From the NCBI GenBank assembly GCA_016928455.1, contig JAFGKP010000070.1, positions 1 through 12,029 of the forward strand: 12,029 bases of DNA. Direction: 5' to 3'. Position numbers and translations under genes: made by a program. Of this stretch, positions 1 to 5,944 are shown one piece after another (positions within the stretch are counted from its first letter, which is position 1; the number at the start of each line of letters is the position of its first letter). The notes under the pieces were generated by a model. The model was not told the origin of the DNA. It saw only the letters and a list, made by a program, of their open reading frames with translations, and did not search any database. This DNA comes from Methanomicrobia archaeon (GTDB taxonomy: Archaea > Halobacteriota > Syntropharchaeia > Alkanophagales > Methanospirareceae).

Positions 1-747
1 CGCGATGCTGCGCTGGAATACGGTGCCACAAATAACCCTATGGATCACGAAGTGGCGATGCTGCTCGATGATGTGGTGATCTATAGTGCACCGCTCTCGA
101 CGGAACTGGCACAGGATATAGAAGAGCAACCGGTATATCGCTTACGGGCAGAGACGGGCCTGGAGAATGACGGATTTGAGCGCGCGAAAACGCTCATCGT
201 GCACCTGAAAGCGGGCGTCTTACCGGTGAACGTGGAGATCATCGGCTCGGGTGAGGTGCCAGCGTATCTGGGTGCGAAATTCAAGGAGGAGGCGCTGATT
301 GCAGGCCTTGCCGCACTGTTCTTTGTGGTCATCGTCGTCTTCCTCAGGTACCGGGAGCGGAGGATCGTGCTCCCCATGTTCTTCGCGCTCCTGAGTGAAT
401 TGATCTTGATGCTTGGCTTCGCTGCGGTAATCAATTGGCAACTCGATCTCCCCAGCATCGCTGGTATCATCGCGGTAATCGGTACCGGGGTAGATCAGCT
501 CGTGATCATCACTGACGAGATACTCGCGGGCGGCCGATCATCAACCAGCATGTATCGTAAACGTGTCTCCTTCGCCTTCGGTATCATCTTCGTCTCCGCC
601 TTTACCACTATTGTTGCCATGTTCGCGCTTGCCTTGATGGCGCTGGGTACCTTACGCGGCTTTGCCATCATCACCATCGTTGGCCTGGTGATTGGCATCT
701 TACTGACCCGGCCCGCTTATGCACGGATAGTCGAGGAGATCGTCTGA
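1..747 (+). CDS. secD: SecD, preprotein translocase accessory subunit (5' truncated)
   Basis: The frame is open from base 1, so only the C-terminal part (248 residues) is seen. SecD with SecF forms the membrane complex that uses the proton gradient to assist protein export through SecYEG. The visible part starts with the end of the extracytoplasmic domain, including a segment reading MLLDDVVIYSAP, followed by about five hydrophobic segments. This matches transmembrane helices 2-6 of the RND-type fold. The conserved helix-4 motif is present as GTGVDQLVIITDE, with the Asp expected for proton coupling. The end, RGFAIITIVGLVIGILLTRP, fits the last helix. No secF follows, so its partner is presumably upstream or elsewhere. 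The family call is firm; the N-terminus and first helix lie outside the window. Confidence 0.93.
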   Translation, partial: RDAALEYGATNNPMDHEVAMLLDDVVIYSAPLSTELAQDIEEQPVYRLRAETGLENDGFERAKTLIVHLKAGVLPVNVEIIGSGEVPAYLGAKFKEEALIAGLAALFFVVIVVFLRYRERRIVLPMFFALLSELILMLGFAAVINWQLDLPSIAGIIAVIGTGVDQLVIITDEILAGGRSSTSMYRKRVSFAFGIIFVSAFTTIVAMFALALMALGTLRGFAIITIVGLVIGILLTRPAYARIVEEIV

Positions 748-800
748 GGGGAACCACGAGAGGATGCAGGAGATACCGGTGTGCGTGCCGCCCCCCAAGC

Positions 801-809
801 TATATATAA
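801..809 (+). promoter_or_regulatory. Strong TATA box ahead of the structured leader
   Basis: TATATATAA lies 53 bases after the secD stop. With the usual archaeal spacing of about 25 bases, transcription would start near 830-835, which leaves a leader of about 140 bases before the next start codon at 974. The upstream flank is C-rich rather than the usual purine-rich BRE. The box and spacing are seen directly; its use as a promoter is inferred. Confidence 0.6.
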
Positions 810-833
810 TGCATAACAGGTAATCTAATAAAC

Positions 834-961
834 GGGAATCCGCAAAGCGGAGAAGGTATGGCTTTGCCTACGTGCTCATTTGCGGATCAAGAGTGCGCAT
901 TACCCTCAGAACACGGTAACGAGCACGGAGCGATGGATGCGGGTCCACCCTTCGGGGGGAC
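834..961 (+). ncRNA. Putative structured 5' leader or small RNA
   Basis: This stretch is non-coding and rich in complementary segments. Positions 838-846 pair perfectly with 879-887 (9 bp). Inside that loop, 856-858 plus 860-862 pair with 866-868 plus 869-871 around a UUU loop with one bulge. Positions 871-877 are complementary to 921-927 (7 bp), which would form a pseudoknot with the first helix. Positions 900-904 pair with 915-919 around a 10-base loop. Positions 943-946 plus 948-950 pair with 955-961 around a UUCG tetraloop with one bulged A. Two alternative local hairpins compete with the first helix (839-843 with 847-851; 842-848 with 861-867). The strong TATA box at 801-809 would start the RNA at about 830-835. 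No match to a known archaeal riboswitch, SRP RNA, RNase P RNA or C/D guide is recognised. It could be a cis-acting leader of the gene at 974 or a separate small RNA. Confidence 0.45.
943..961 (+). promoter_or_regulatory. UUCG-capped hairpin just before the ribosome binding site
   Basis: GTCC-A-CCC, loop TTCG, then GGG-GGAC gives seven GC-rich pairs with one bulged A. The C(UUCG)G loop is among the most stable tetraloops known. The hairpin ends one base before the likely Shine-Dalgarno GGGAG (962-966) of the gene starting at 974, so it could hold the leader in a defined shape or affect ribosome access. There is no T-run after it, so it does not look like a terminator. Confidence 0.55.
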
Positions 962-973
962 GGGAGTGGCGTA

Positions 974-1879
974 ATGGCAGAGCGATTCAATGAGAAGGCA
1001 AACACGCTGGCTAAGGAATATTGGCGATTAAAAGAGATAGCGGCCAATACCGCGGGTACTGACCGGCTCGGGGAAATAGAACGGCTCTTAGAGAAAGGTA
1101 TCGGGGGGAAGCTGAAGGATCAGCTGGAGGCGGAGGCAAAGCGGCTGAGAAAAGAGACGGAAGACCGGGGCGGCGCCTCACTGCGGCTGAGTGAGGTGAA
1201 GAAGGAATTATTGGAGCTTACTGCGGAACTAGCACCCAATTTAGATTTATTTGAGGACGACTTCTTCCCTTACGATAGCGATCACGAGCCGATCGGGGAG
1301 CAGTTCTTCGCGGCCCTGACCGATCTCTTTTTTGGTTCGCCCACGTCCAGTATCCCGTTCAAGGTTGCTACGCTCTCAAAAGAGGGGATACGCATGAACG
1401 CCACTGCTGAGAGCTCGTCACTGGAGATCCTGAGCTACATCATCATGATACTCCAGGAGAGCGCGAAGAAGAGACTTGGTATGGCGAATACGATCGACAA
1501 CTGCTGCGCACTACTCAGACAGAATGATTTCGCATTTATCGTCTTGAAAACCTTACTCGGGTCTGGGAAACGACTAGGGGTAAAGGAGATCAAGGAGATC
1601 TCGCACCGCGAGGATAAGGCGTACACAGAGCTCGTGAGAAGCGACCTGTATGATAAAGAGCTGATCAATGGTGTGGCCTTTTTGATGAGCGCGGAATGGG
1701 GCTACAGCATGATCAAGGAATTTGATGGCAAATACGAGCCAACAGATTTCGGTGAATGGGTGTGGCGGATCTGTAATGCAGAACTCAGCATGGGTGAAGG
1801 CGCGGGTAAAGGAAGACGCCCGGGCGTCTCAAATTCGGGCCTGCACCTTCAGAAGTTTCTAAAGTATTTAAAAAAGTGA
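974..1879 (+). CDS. Hypothetical protein with coiled-coil N-terminus and probable winged-helix C-terminus
   Basis: The protein has 301 residues, no signal peptide and no membrane segment. I do not recognise the family. Residues 1-90 are charged and helical and likely form a coiled coil (KANTLAKEYWRLKEIA and the stretch around 45-85). An acidic/aromatic linker follows (DLFEDDFFPYDSD, about 91-103). Residues about 185-268 look like a winged helix: a helix ending LLGSGKRL, a second reading VKEIKEIS, a recognition-type helix AYTELVRSDLY, and a wing-like hairpin near EFDGKYEPTDFG. The tail 275-301 is basic. The start ATG has GGAG at 963-966 seven bases upstream. The gene follows the long structured leader and lies 35 bases before the PRC-barrel gene, so the two may be co-transcribed. 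A DNA-binding or scaffold role is a guess. Confidence 0.8.
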   Translation: MAERFNEKANTLAKEYWRLKEIAANTAGTDRLGEIERLLEKGIGGKLKDQLEAEAKRLRKETEDRGGASLRLSEVKKELLELTAELAPNLDLFEDDFFPYDSDHEPIGEQFFAALTDLFFGSPTSSIPFKVATLSKEGIRMNATAESSSLEILSYIIMILQESAKKRLGMANTIDNCCALLRQNDFAFIVLKTLLGSGKRLGVKEIKEISHREDKAYTELVRSDLYDKELINGVAFLMSAEWGYSMIKEFDGKYEPTDFGEWVWRICNAELSMGEGAGKGRRPGVSNSGLHLQKFLKYLKK

Positions 1880-1914
1880 GGGGAATAGCAAAGGGGATAT
1901 GGTGAAGGCATACT

Positions 1915-2604
1915 GTGAAAGAAGATAAAGAAGAGGTGGTTGGCCACCTACGATCGAAATTATTCCCGTGGAACTTCATCTTAGAGGGTGTGGACGGCGA
2001 GGCCGTCAGGCATTTTGTACCTTATGCCATCCAGATGTGCGAGGTGAAGGGGATTGAACGGGGCTCGGTCGATAGGGATGCGGCACGGGAAGTGATTACC
2101 CGGGAGATAAAAGAGGCGGTGGAGGATTACCTCTTCGATCCAGAAGATGTGGAGATTGCGCGTATGCACGGGCAATTTGCTGAGCAGTATCCGTTCGCCT
2201 TCTCGCAGAGCCTGGCCTTTGTCATTCTTCACCGGCTCGGACTCAATTTGGAAGACGTCGTGGATGTACGCGGCGTCAGCGACCTGCTGGGCGAGGATAT
2301 CCGCGAGATCAGAGAACGTGAGGATATGGTGCGGGATATCATCGCGAAGAACGTCAGCAGTGCGATTAAGATGTTCGCGCGCACGATCATGAACAAGAAG
2401 GTGATAACCGCCGGTGGCGATTGGATCGGCACCGTGGCTGATATCATCTTCACGAGCGAGACGGGCAAGATCGAGGATCTGGTCGTTACCCATGTGCGCG
2501 GATCGGGCTTGAAGACAAGCCGGGTTCCCATGAAAGACGTCCGTATGAACATGTACAGCAAGAACATCGTCTTAAAATCCTCAGATTACCGAAAAGGCGG
2601 GTGA
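1915..2604 (+). CDS. PRC-barrel domain protein with helical N-terminal domain
   Basis: The protein has 229 residues. About 1-150 is a helical domain I cannot assign. About 153-222 reads as a PRC barrel: FARTIMNKKVITAGGDWIGT, then VADIIFTSETGKIEDLVV, then a final strand pair SRVPMKDVR and KNIVLKSS. PRC barrels are small beta-barrel adaptor domains. In archaea they occur in RNA-related proteins and in cell-division proteins of the CdpB type that bind SepF. The start is GTG at 1915, chosen because GGTGA (1901-1905) is a good Shine-Dalgarno match at suitable spacing, and the upstream ATG at 1899 hits a stop after nine codons. A TATA-like run at about 1864-1873 may give it a promoter of its own. 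It ends 81 bases before cetZ. A link to cell shape or division is inferred from the domain and neighbour only. Confidence 0.82.
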   Translation: MKEDKEEVVGHLRSKLFPWNFILEGVDGEAVRHFVPYAIQMCEVKGIERGSVDRDAAREVITREIKEAVEDYLFDPEDVEIARMHGQFAEQYPFAFSQSLAFVILHRLGLNLEDVVDVRGVSDLLGEDIREIREREDMVRDIIAKNVSSAIKMFARTIMNKKVITAGGDWIGTVADIIFTSETGKIEDLVVTHVRGSGLKTSRVPMKDVRMNMYSKNIVLKSSDYRKGG

Positions 2605-2625
2605 TGAGGAAGCGAGAAGCGCAAA

Positions 2626-2634
2626 TTTTAAATA
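2626..2634 (+). promoter_or_regulatory. TATA box for cetZ
   Basis: TTTTAAATA lies 52 bases before the cetZ start codon. The expected transcription start is near 2655-2660, leaving a leader of about 25-30 bases that contains the purine-rich ribosome binding site AGGAGAGGGGG (2669-2679). Confidence 0.55.
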
Positions 2635-2641
2635 GCATGAG

Positions 2642-2658
2642 CGTATTGGCACAATACG
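2642..2658 (+). repeat. Perfect inverted repeat, candidate operator of cetZ
   Basis: CGTATTG, spacer GCA, CAATACG: seven matched bases on each side, 17 bases in all. It begins eight bases after the TATA box and reaches the predicted transcription start, where a bound repressor would block the polymerase. It could instead be an RNA hairpin with a three-base loop if transcription starts earlier. The regulator is unknown; the winged-helix protein at 4748 is a possible candidate only by proximity. Confidence 0.5.
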
Positions 2659-2685
2659 GGGGCATAAAAGGAGAGGGGGAATAAG

Positions 2686-3840
2686 ATGCGGGTATTCGTG
2701 ATAGGATATGGACAGGCAGGGGGGAGAATTGCAGATGCGTTTATCGAGTATGCGAAGAAGACCGGGCAGAATTTCGTCGCTCGTGCAATCGCGATAAATA
2801 CCGCGCGAGCCGATTTGATCGGGCTGAAGAACATCACTATGGAGGACCGGATTCTGGTCGGCGAGTCCCTGACAAGGGGGCACGGAATCGGCGCAGATAA
2901 TGAGATGGGTGCACGAGTGGCTACGGATGAGATTTATACGATCCAGAGTGAGATTGACAAACGAGGAACCCATCAAGTTGATGCTTTCTTGATCGTCGCT
3001 GGGTTAGGCGGTGGAACTGGTTCAGGAGGTGCGCCAGTATTGGCACGGCGGTTAAAGAAGTTGTACGAGGAGCCCGTGTACGGGCTGGGCGTATTGCCCG
3101 CGAAGGATGAGGGGAGCTTATATTCCTTGAATGCAGCACGGAGCTTGATGACTTTTGTAAACGAGGTGGATAATCTGTTCGTCTTTGATAACGACGCCTG
3201 GAAGAAAGGCGGAGAGAGCGTCAAGGAAGCCTTTATTGACATCAATGACGAAATCGTACGACGGTTTGGCATCCTCTTCGGTGCGGGTGAGGCGAACGAG
3301 GTGGGGCAGATGGTCGTCGATGCGGCTGAAGTGATCAATACGCTGAAGGGCGGCGGGGTCTCCACTATTGGCTACGCCTCGGAGCAGATCGAGAGCAACG
3401 GCGGCTTCCTCAAGAAAATAACGAGCAAGAAGAAATCGATGGATAATCTCGATTCCGTTACCCGAATCACCTCGTTGGTGCGGCGTGCAATCGCCGGCCG
3501 ATTGACGATCCCCTGTGACGTCTCAACCGCAGAGCGGGCATTGATCATTGCTGCTGGGCCGCCGAAAGAGCTGAGCAGAAAGGGCATCGAGAAGGCCAAA
3601 GTTCGCGTCGAGGAGATAATCCGCGGGAAAGAGGTTCGAGGCGGCGATTTCCCGCTGGTGAAGGGGCAGCATGTCTCCACAATCGTGCTCTTCTCCGGCG
3701 TGTCAGACGTTCCGCGGATAAAAGAGCTGCAAGAGATCGGTGCAGAAGCGCAAGAGACGATGAAGGAAGTATCGAGCGAGAAAGAGAAGGACTATAAGAA
3801 GCTGCTGGGTGGGAACGACGCGATCAAGCCGCTCTTCTGA
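2686..3840 (+). CDS. cetZ: CetZ, tubulin/FtsZ superfamily GTPase
   Basis: The protein has 384 residues, normal for the family. CetZ proteins polymerise with GTP and control cell shape and motility in haloarchaea. The Rossmann start is VIGYGQAGGRI (about 5-15). AINTARADL (36-44), GESLTRGHGIGADNEMG (59-75) and the tubulin signature GGGTGSG (108-114) follow, then VYGLGVLPAKDEG and NLFVFDNDAW. The T7 loop INDEIVRRFGILFGAGE (186-202) carries the acidic residues that complete the GTPase site across the subunit interface. These stretches follow CetZ much more closely than FtsZ. The C-terminal region after about 355 is highly charged and lacks an FtsZ-type conserved tail. The start ATG has a strong purine-rich ribosome binding site at 2669-2679. 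A surface protein gene starts 10 bases downstream and is probably co-transcribed. Whether it acts in shape, motility or division here is not known. Confidence 0.95.
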   Translation: MRVFVIGYGQAGGRIADAFIEYAKKTGQNFVARAIAINTARADLIGLKNITMEDRILVGESLTRGHGIGADNEMGARVATDEIYTIQSEIDKRGTHQVDAFLIVAGLGGGTGSGGAPVLARRLKKLYEEPVYGLGVLPAKDEGSLYSLNAARSLMTFVNEVDNLFVFDNDAWKKGGESVKEAFIDINDEIVRRFGILFGAGEANEVGQMVVDAAEVINTLKGGGVSTIGYASEQIESNGGFLKKITSKKKSMDNLDSVTRITSLVRRAIAGRLTIPCDVSTAERALIIAAGPPKELSRKGIEKAKVRVEEIIRGKEVRGGDFPLVKGQHVSTIVLFSGVSDVPRIKELQEIGAEAQETMKEVSSEKEKDYKKLLGGNDAIKPLF

Positions 3841-3850
3841 GGTTATCACT

Positions 3851-4693
3851 ATGAAACTCAACTACCGCCTGATCGTGAGCTTGGTGCTCGTAAGTGTTCT
3901 CAGTGTAGCCTCGCTCAGCATGATCTGCTGGGCTGCAGACGAAACGCCATTTATGACGGTGACGCTCAAGGATATACGGTTCGATGAGGTAGGCGGAACC
4001 GACCTGGTGAACGGTGGCAGTGAGGTATCCATTACGCTGATAATGACGAACGTGAGCAAGGAGCTCGATCGATCGACGCTCACGTTCCACTCCGAGTTGG
4101 AGCGTGCAGTCGGGACCATCAGTGGCGAGGGTTTGGAAGAACAGGCGCTTACAAATGGTGGTTCGTATACGCTACAGCACAAGAAGGTCGCGGGAGACCT
4201 CAAGGTCACCTGTTCAGGCGAAGCGCCAGAAGTAGGTAAGCGCGAATCCTTGACGTTCTTAAACCTCACGCAAGAGACCACCGAAGGCACGTATACCGTT
4301 TCCCTTATCCTCAAAGATGTTTCCTCTCAGACCATCGAGAATGCGATTGTCGCATTTGATACCGCGACTAAGGCGATTGCAGAGGCCGATACCGCAATTA
4401 CGGACGCTGAGGAGCGCGGCCTGGACGTAGAGGAGGCGAAGAATAGCCTCGCATTAGCTAATGAGTATCTGAGCAATGCGCAGCAATTATACTATGAGAG
4501 CAAAGCTGAGGATGCGTTAGAAGAGGCTGAAAATGCGGTCAACGCGGCACAGGAAGCAGAAGCAAAGGCAAGCGCTGCGGTCAGCGGAAGAAGCTATCTC
4601 AATTACGGTATCATCGCCGCGGTGATCATCGTCGCGATTGTCGTCTTTATGCTGCTCTTGCAACAGCGGAAGCGGAAAAGAGGCGTTTATTAG
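3851..4693 (+). CDS. Signal-peptide surface protein with C-terminal membrane anchor
   Basis: The protein has 280 residues and no recognised family name. The start at ATG 3851 is preferred over the in-frame ATG at 3809 inside cetZ, because GAGGT (3839-3843) is well placed and the protein then begins directly with a signal peptide (MKLNYRLIVSLVLVSVLS, likely cut near residue 28). Residues 35-160 look like beta-sandwich repeats of the kind found in archaeal S-layer or CARDB-like proteins (VTLIMTNVS type strands). They carry two N-glycosylation sequons, N67-V-S and N138-L-T. Residues about 165-245 form a long Ala/Glu-rich helical stalk. The anchor is about 252-270, followed by a basic cytoplasmic tail QQRKRKRG. 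This is an outside-domain, single-helix topology. It follows cetZ by 10 bases, so a role connecting envelope and cytoskeleton is possible but only inferred. Confidence 0.85.
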   Translation: MKLNYRLIVSLVLVSVLSVASLSMICWAADETPFMTVTLKDIRFDEVGGTDLVNGGSEVSITLIMTNVSKELDRSTLTFHSELERAVGTISGEGLEEQALTNGGSYTLQHKKVAGDLKVTCSGEAPEVGKRESLTFLNLTQETTEGTYTVSLILKDVSSQTIENAIVAFDTATKAIAEADTAITDAEERGLDVEEAKNSLALANEYLSNAQQLYYESKAEDALEEAENAVNAAQEAEAKASAAVSGRSYLNYGIIAAVIIVAIVVFMLLLQQRKRKRGVY

Positions 4694-4747
4694 TCGCCCC
4701 CTCCCGAGAATACGCTACGTGCGAAGCATCAATCAGGTGGTGTGCGG

Positions 4748-5026
4748 ATGCAGCGAGGGAACTATCATCCGAACGCGTACCTGGAGCGGAGGAGGAACGT
4801 GATCGGTGGGCTCGATGCGCGAACAAAGATCCTCACTGCGCTCGATGATCGGGGTATGCTCACGGTGAAGGGGATCGCAGAGCTGGCTGCTTTGAGTCCG
4901 TATGTCTCCCGGCATCATCTGCGCTTGCTTGAGGCCGAGCGGATCGTGAAGCGGCGCGGAAAACGGCCGTATACATGGCGCATAACCGGCAAAGGCCAGA
5001 AACGATTGATCCAGACAAACGAGTAG
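4748..5026 (+). CDS. Small winged-helix DNA-binding protein
   Basis: The protein has 92 residues. ATG 4748 is preferred because AGGTGG (4735-4740) lies seven bases upstream; the GTG at 4742, two codons earlier, is too close to it. The sequence reads as a short basic N-terminus, a helix ARTKILTALDDRG, a second helix VKGIAELAALS, a recognition helix YVSRHHLRLLEAERIV, and a wing RRGKRPYTWRITGKGQKRL. This is the usual MarR/ArsR-like winged-helix order. No metal-binding cysteines or effector domain are present, so it may be a bare DNA-binding protein. It lies 54 bases after the surface protein and could belong to the same transcription unit. Target genes are unknown. Confidence 0.85.
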   Translation: MQRGNYHPNAYLERRRNVIGGLDARTKILTALDDRGMLTVKGIAELAALSPYVSRHHLRLLEAERIVKRRGKRPYTWRITGKGQKRLIQTNE

Positions 5027-5148
5027 CTATCGTAGGAGAACTAAGCGCTCTTTCGAGCTGTGTTAATGCTGTACGTAAAGCTTTAATTCCCGTGAGCGTT
5101 ATGGTATACACTGTCAGCAGCAGGAGCATAGCGTACGTACTCCTCTGA
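5027..5148 (+). promoter_or_regulatory. Promoter region of tRNA-Ser
   Basis: Two TATA-like elements precede the tRNA: CTTTAAT at 5081-5087, inside a 10-base palindrome TAAAGCTTTA (5076-5085), and TTATGGTATAC at 5099-5109. The second would start transcription near 5130, about 20 bases before the tRNA. No coding sequence is seen in this gap. Confidence 0.35.
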
Positions 5149-5234
5149 GTCGGGATAGCCAAGTGGTCTAAGGCGGCAGGTTGCTAACCTGCTTCCCCTT
5201 ACGGGGATCGAGGGTTCGAATCCCTCTCCCGGCG
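5149..5234 (+). tRNA. tRNA-Ser (anticodon GCT)
   Basis: This is an 86-base gene with full cloverleaf. The acceptor stem GTCGGGA (5149-5155) pairs with TCCCGGC (5227-5233), followed by discriminator G 5234. The anticodon arm is GCAGG (5176-5180), loop TTGCTAA, CCTGC (5188-5192), with anticodon GCT at 5183-5185 reading AGC/AGU. The long variable arm typical of class II tRNAs pairs CCCC (5195-5198) with GGGG (5203-5206). The T arm is GAGGG, TTCGAAT, CCCTC (5210-5226). The 3' CCA is not encoded. No intron is present. A protein gene starts three bases after it. Confidence 0.97.
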
Positions 5235-5237
5235 CTT

Positions 5238-5936
5238 ATGATTAATCCCGTCGCAATTCTGTATGAAGTGGTTTTACGACGAGATGTGATGCGATCGCCT
5301 ATCCCATTGAAGCATATCCTCCTCGTGCTGGATGAGATCGACCTTCTTAACGATCCACGAGGGCTGGAGCAGTTTCGGCGCTTTGTTCAGTGGTGCCATG
5401 AGCTGAACATAGACACGATCAGTGCGTATATTAGCGTTATTCGCGCTGGCATGAAGAAAGAGGAGCAAGGAGCTGCACGTGATCGTCTTTCACGCGAATT
5501 GCAAGATGTACTCCGCGACCTCACGGCAACACTGACGATCTACGGTGCGCGCACCGGTGCAGAAGCGGTGGCCACAGAAGCCACGACCTACTTCCACGAG
5601 TCGAGCACGAACGGGCGCCAGATAATCATCTCGCTGGGCTTTACGGGACGGAGCGAGCTGACGAATGCCGCACGCGAGCTCGCCGAGCAGGTGAAAGCCG
5701 GAAAGCTGGAACCGGACGAAATCAATGAGCAGCTGATCGAATCTGAATTGCTCTTCAAGTCTGAGCCGGACCTCGTCATCAGGTCTGGCTCCACGCACTT
5801 GATGGATTTCCTTATCTGGCAATCGGTCTATACCGAATTTTACTTCACTGACATGAACTGGGTGAACTTCAGGAAGATCGATCTTTTGCGCGCCGTACGG
5901 GATTTCCAGTTACGTGAGCGACGGTTTGGACGCTGA
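5238..5936 (+). CDS. cis-Prenyltransferase family protein, probable non-catalytic partner subunit
   Basis: The protein has 232 residues, similar to undecaprenyl diphosphate synthase in order and ending: LYE...PIPLKHILLVLD at the start, FRRFVQWCHELNIDTISAYI, then PDLVIRSG (178-184), FLIWQSVYTEFYFTDMNW and DLLRAVRDFQLRERRFG. Several active-site parts are altered. The substrate loop DGNxRW is replaced by DEIDLL (32-37), keeping Asp32 only. The RTSGExRLSNF motif is reduced to RSGSTHLMDF (182-191), so the second Arg and the Ser are missing. The RxG near the C-terminus (RFG, 229-231) is kept. This pattern is that of the NgBR/Nus1-like subunit of heteromeric cis-prenyltransferases, known in eukaryotes and reported in archaea, which make polyprenyl (dolichol-type) carriers for glycosylation. 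ATG 5238 is chosen because upstream frame lies in the tRNA. The catalytic partner is not in the window. Confidence 0.85.
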   Translation: MINPVAILYEVVLRRDVMRSPIPLKHILLVLDEIDLLNDPRGLEQFRRFVQWCHELNIDTISAYISVIRAGMKKEEQGAARDRLSRELQDVLRDLTATLTIYGARTGAEAVATEATTYFHESSTNGRQIIISLGFTGRSELTNAARELAEQVKAGKLEPDEINEQLIESELLFKSEPDLVIRSGSTHLMDFLIWQSVYTEFYFTDMNWVNFRKIDLLRAVRDFQLRERRFGR

Positions 5937-5944
5937 TTTTCGGG

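Noticed and set aside
834..900. Fluoride riboswitch or H/ACA guide RNA as identity of the leader
   Set aside because: The conserved core of the fluoride motif is not recognisable, there is no K-turn or clearly placed ACA box, and the upper stem is too short for an H/ACA guide.
1899..1928. ATG 1899 as start before the PRC-barrel gene
   Set aside because: It runs into a stop after nine codons and is in a different frame from the PRC gene.
1981..2493. Long minus-strand frame opposite the PRC-barrel gene
   Set aside because: It is a shadow of the PRC gene in a GC-rich region, with no ribosome binding site or recognisable domain.
3809..3850. Earlier ATG for the surface protein inside cetZ
   Set aside because: The extra 14 residues precede a complete signal peptide, and ATG 3851 has a well-placed GAGGT.
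5071..5140. Two copies of GTACGTA ahead of tRNA-Ser
   Set aside because: They are seven bases only, self-complementary in part and not repeated at other promoters; likely chance.
5181..5237. In-frame extension of the cis-prenyltransferase upstream of ATG 5238
   Set aside because: This stretch is the anticodon, variable and T arms of tRNA-Ser; the homologous N-terminus begins at 5238.
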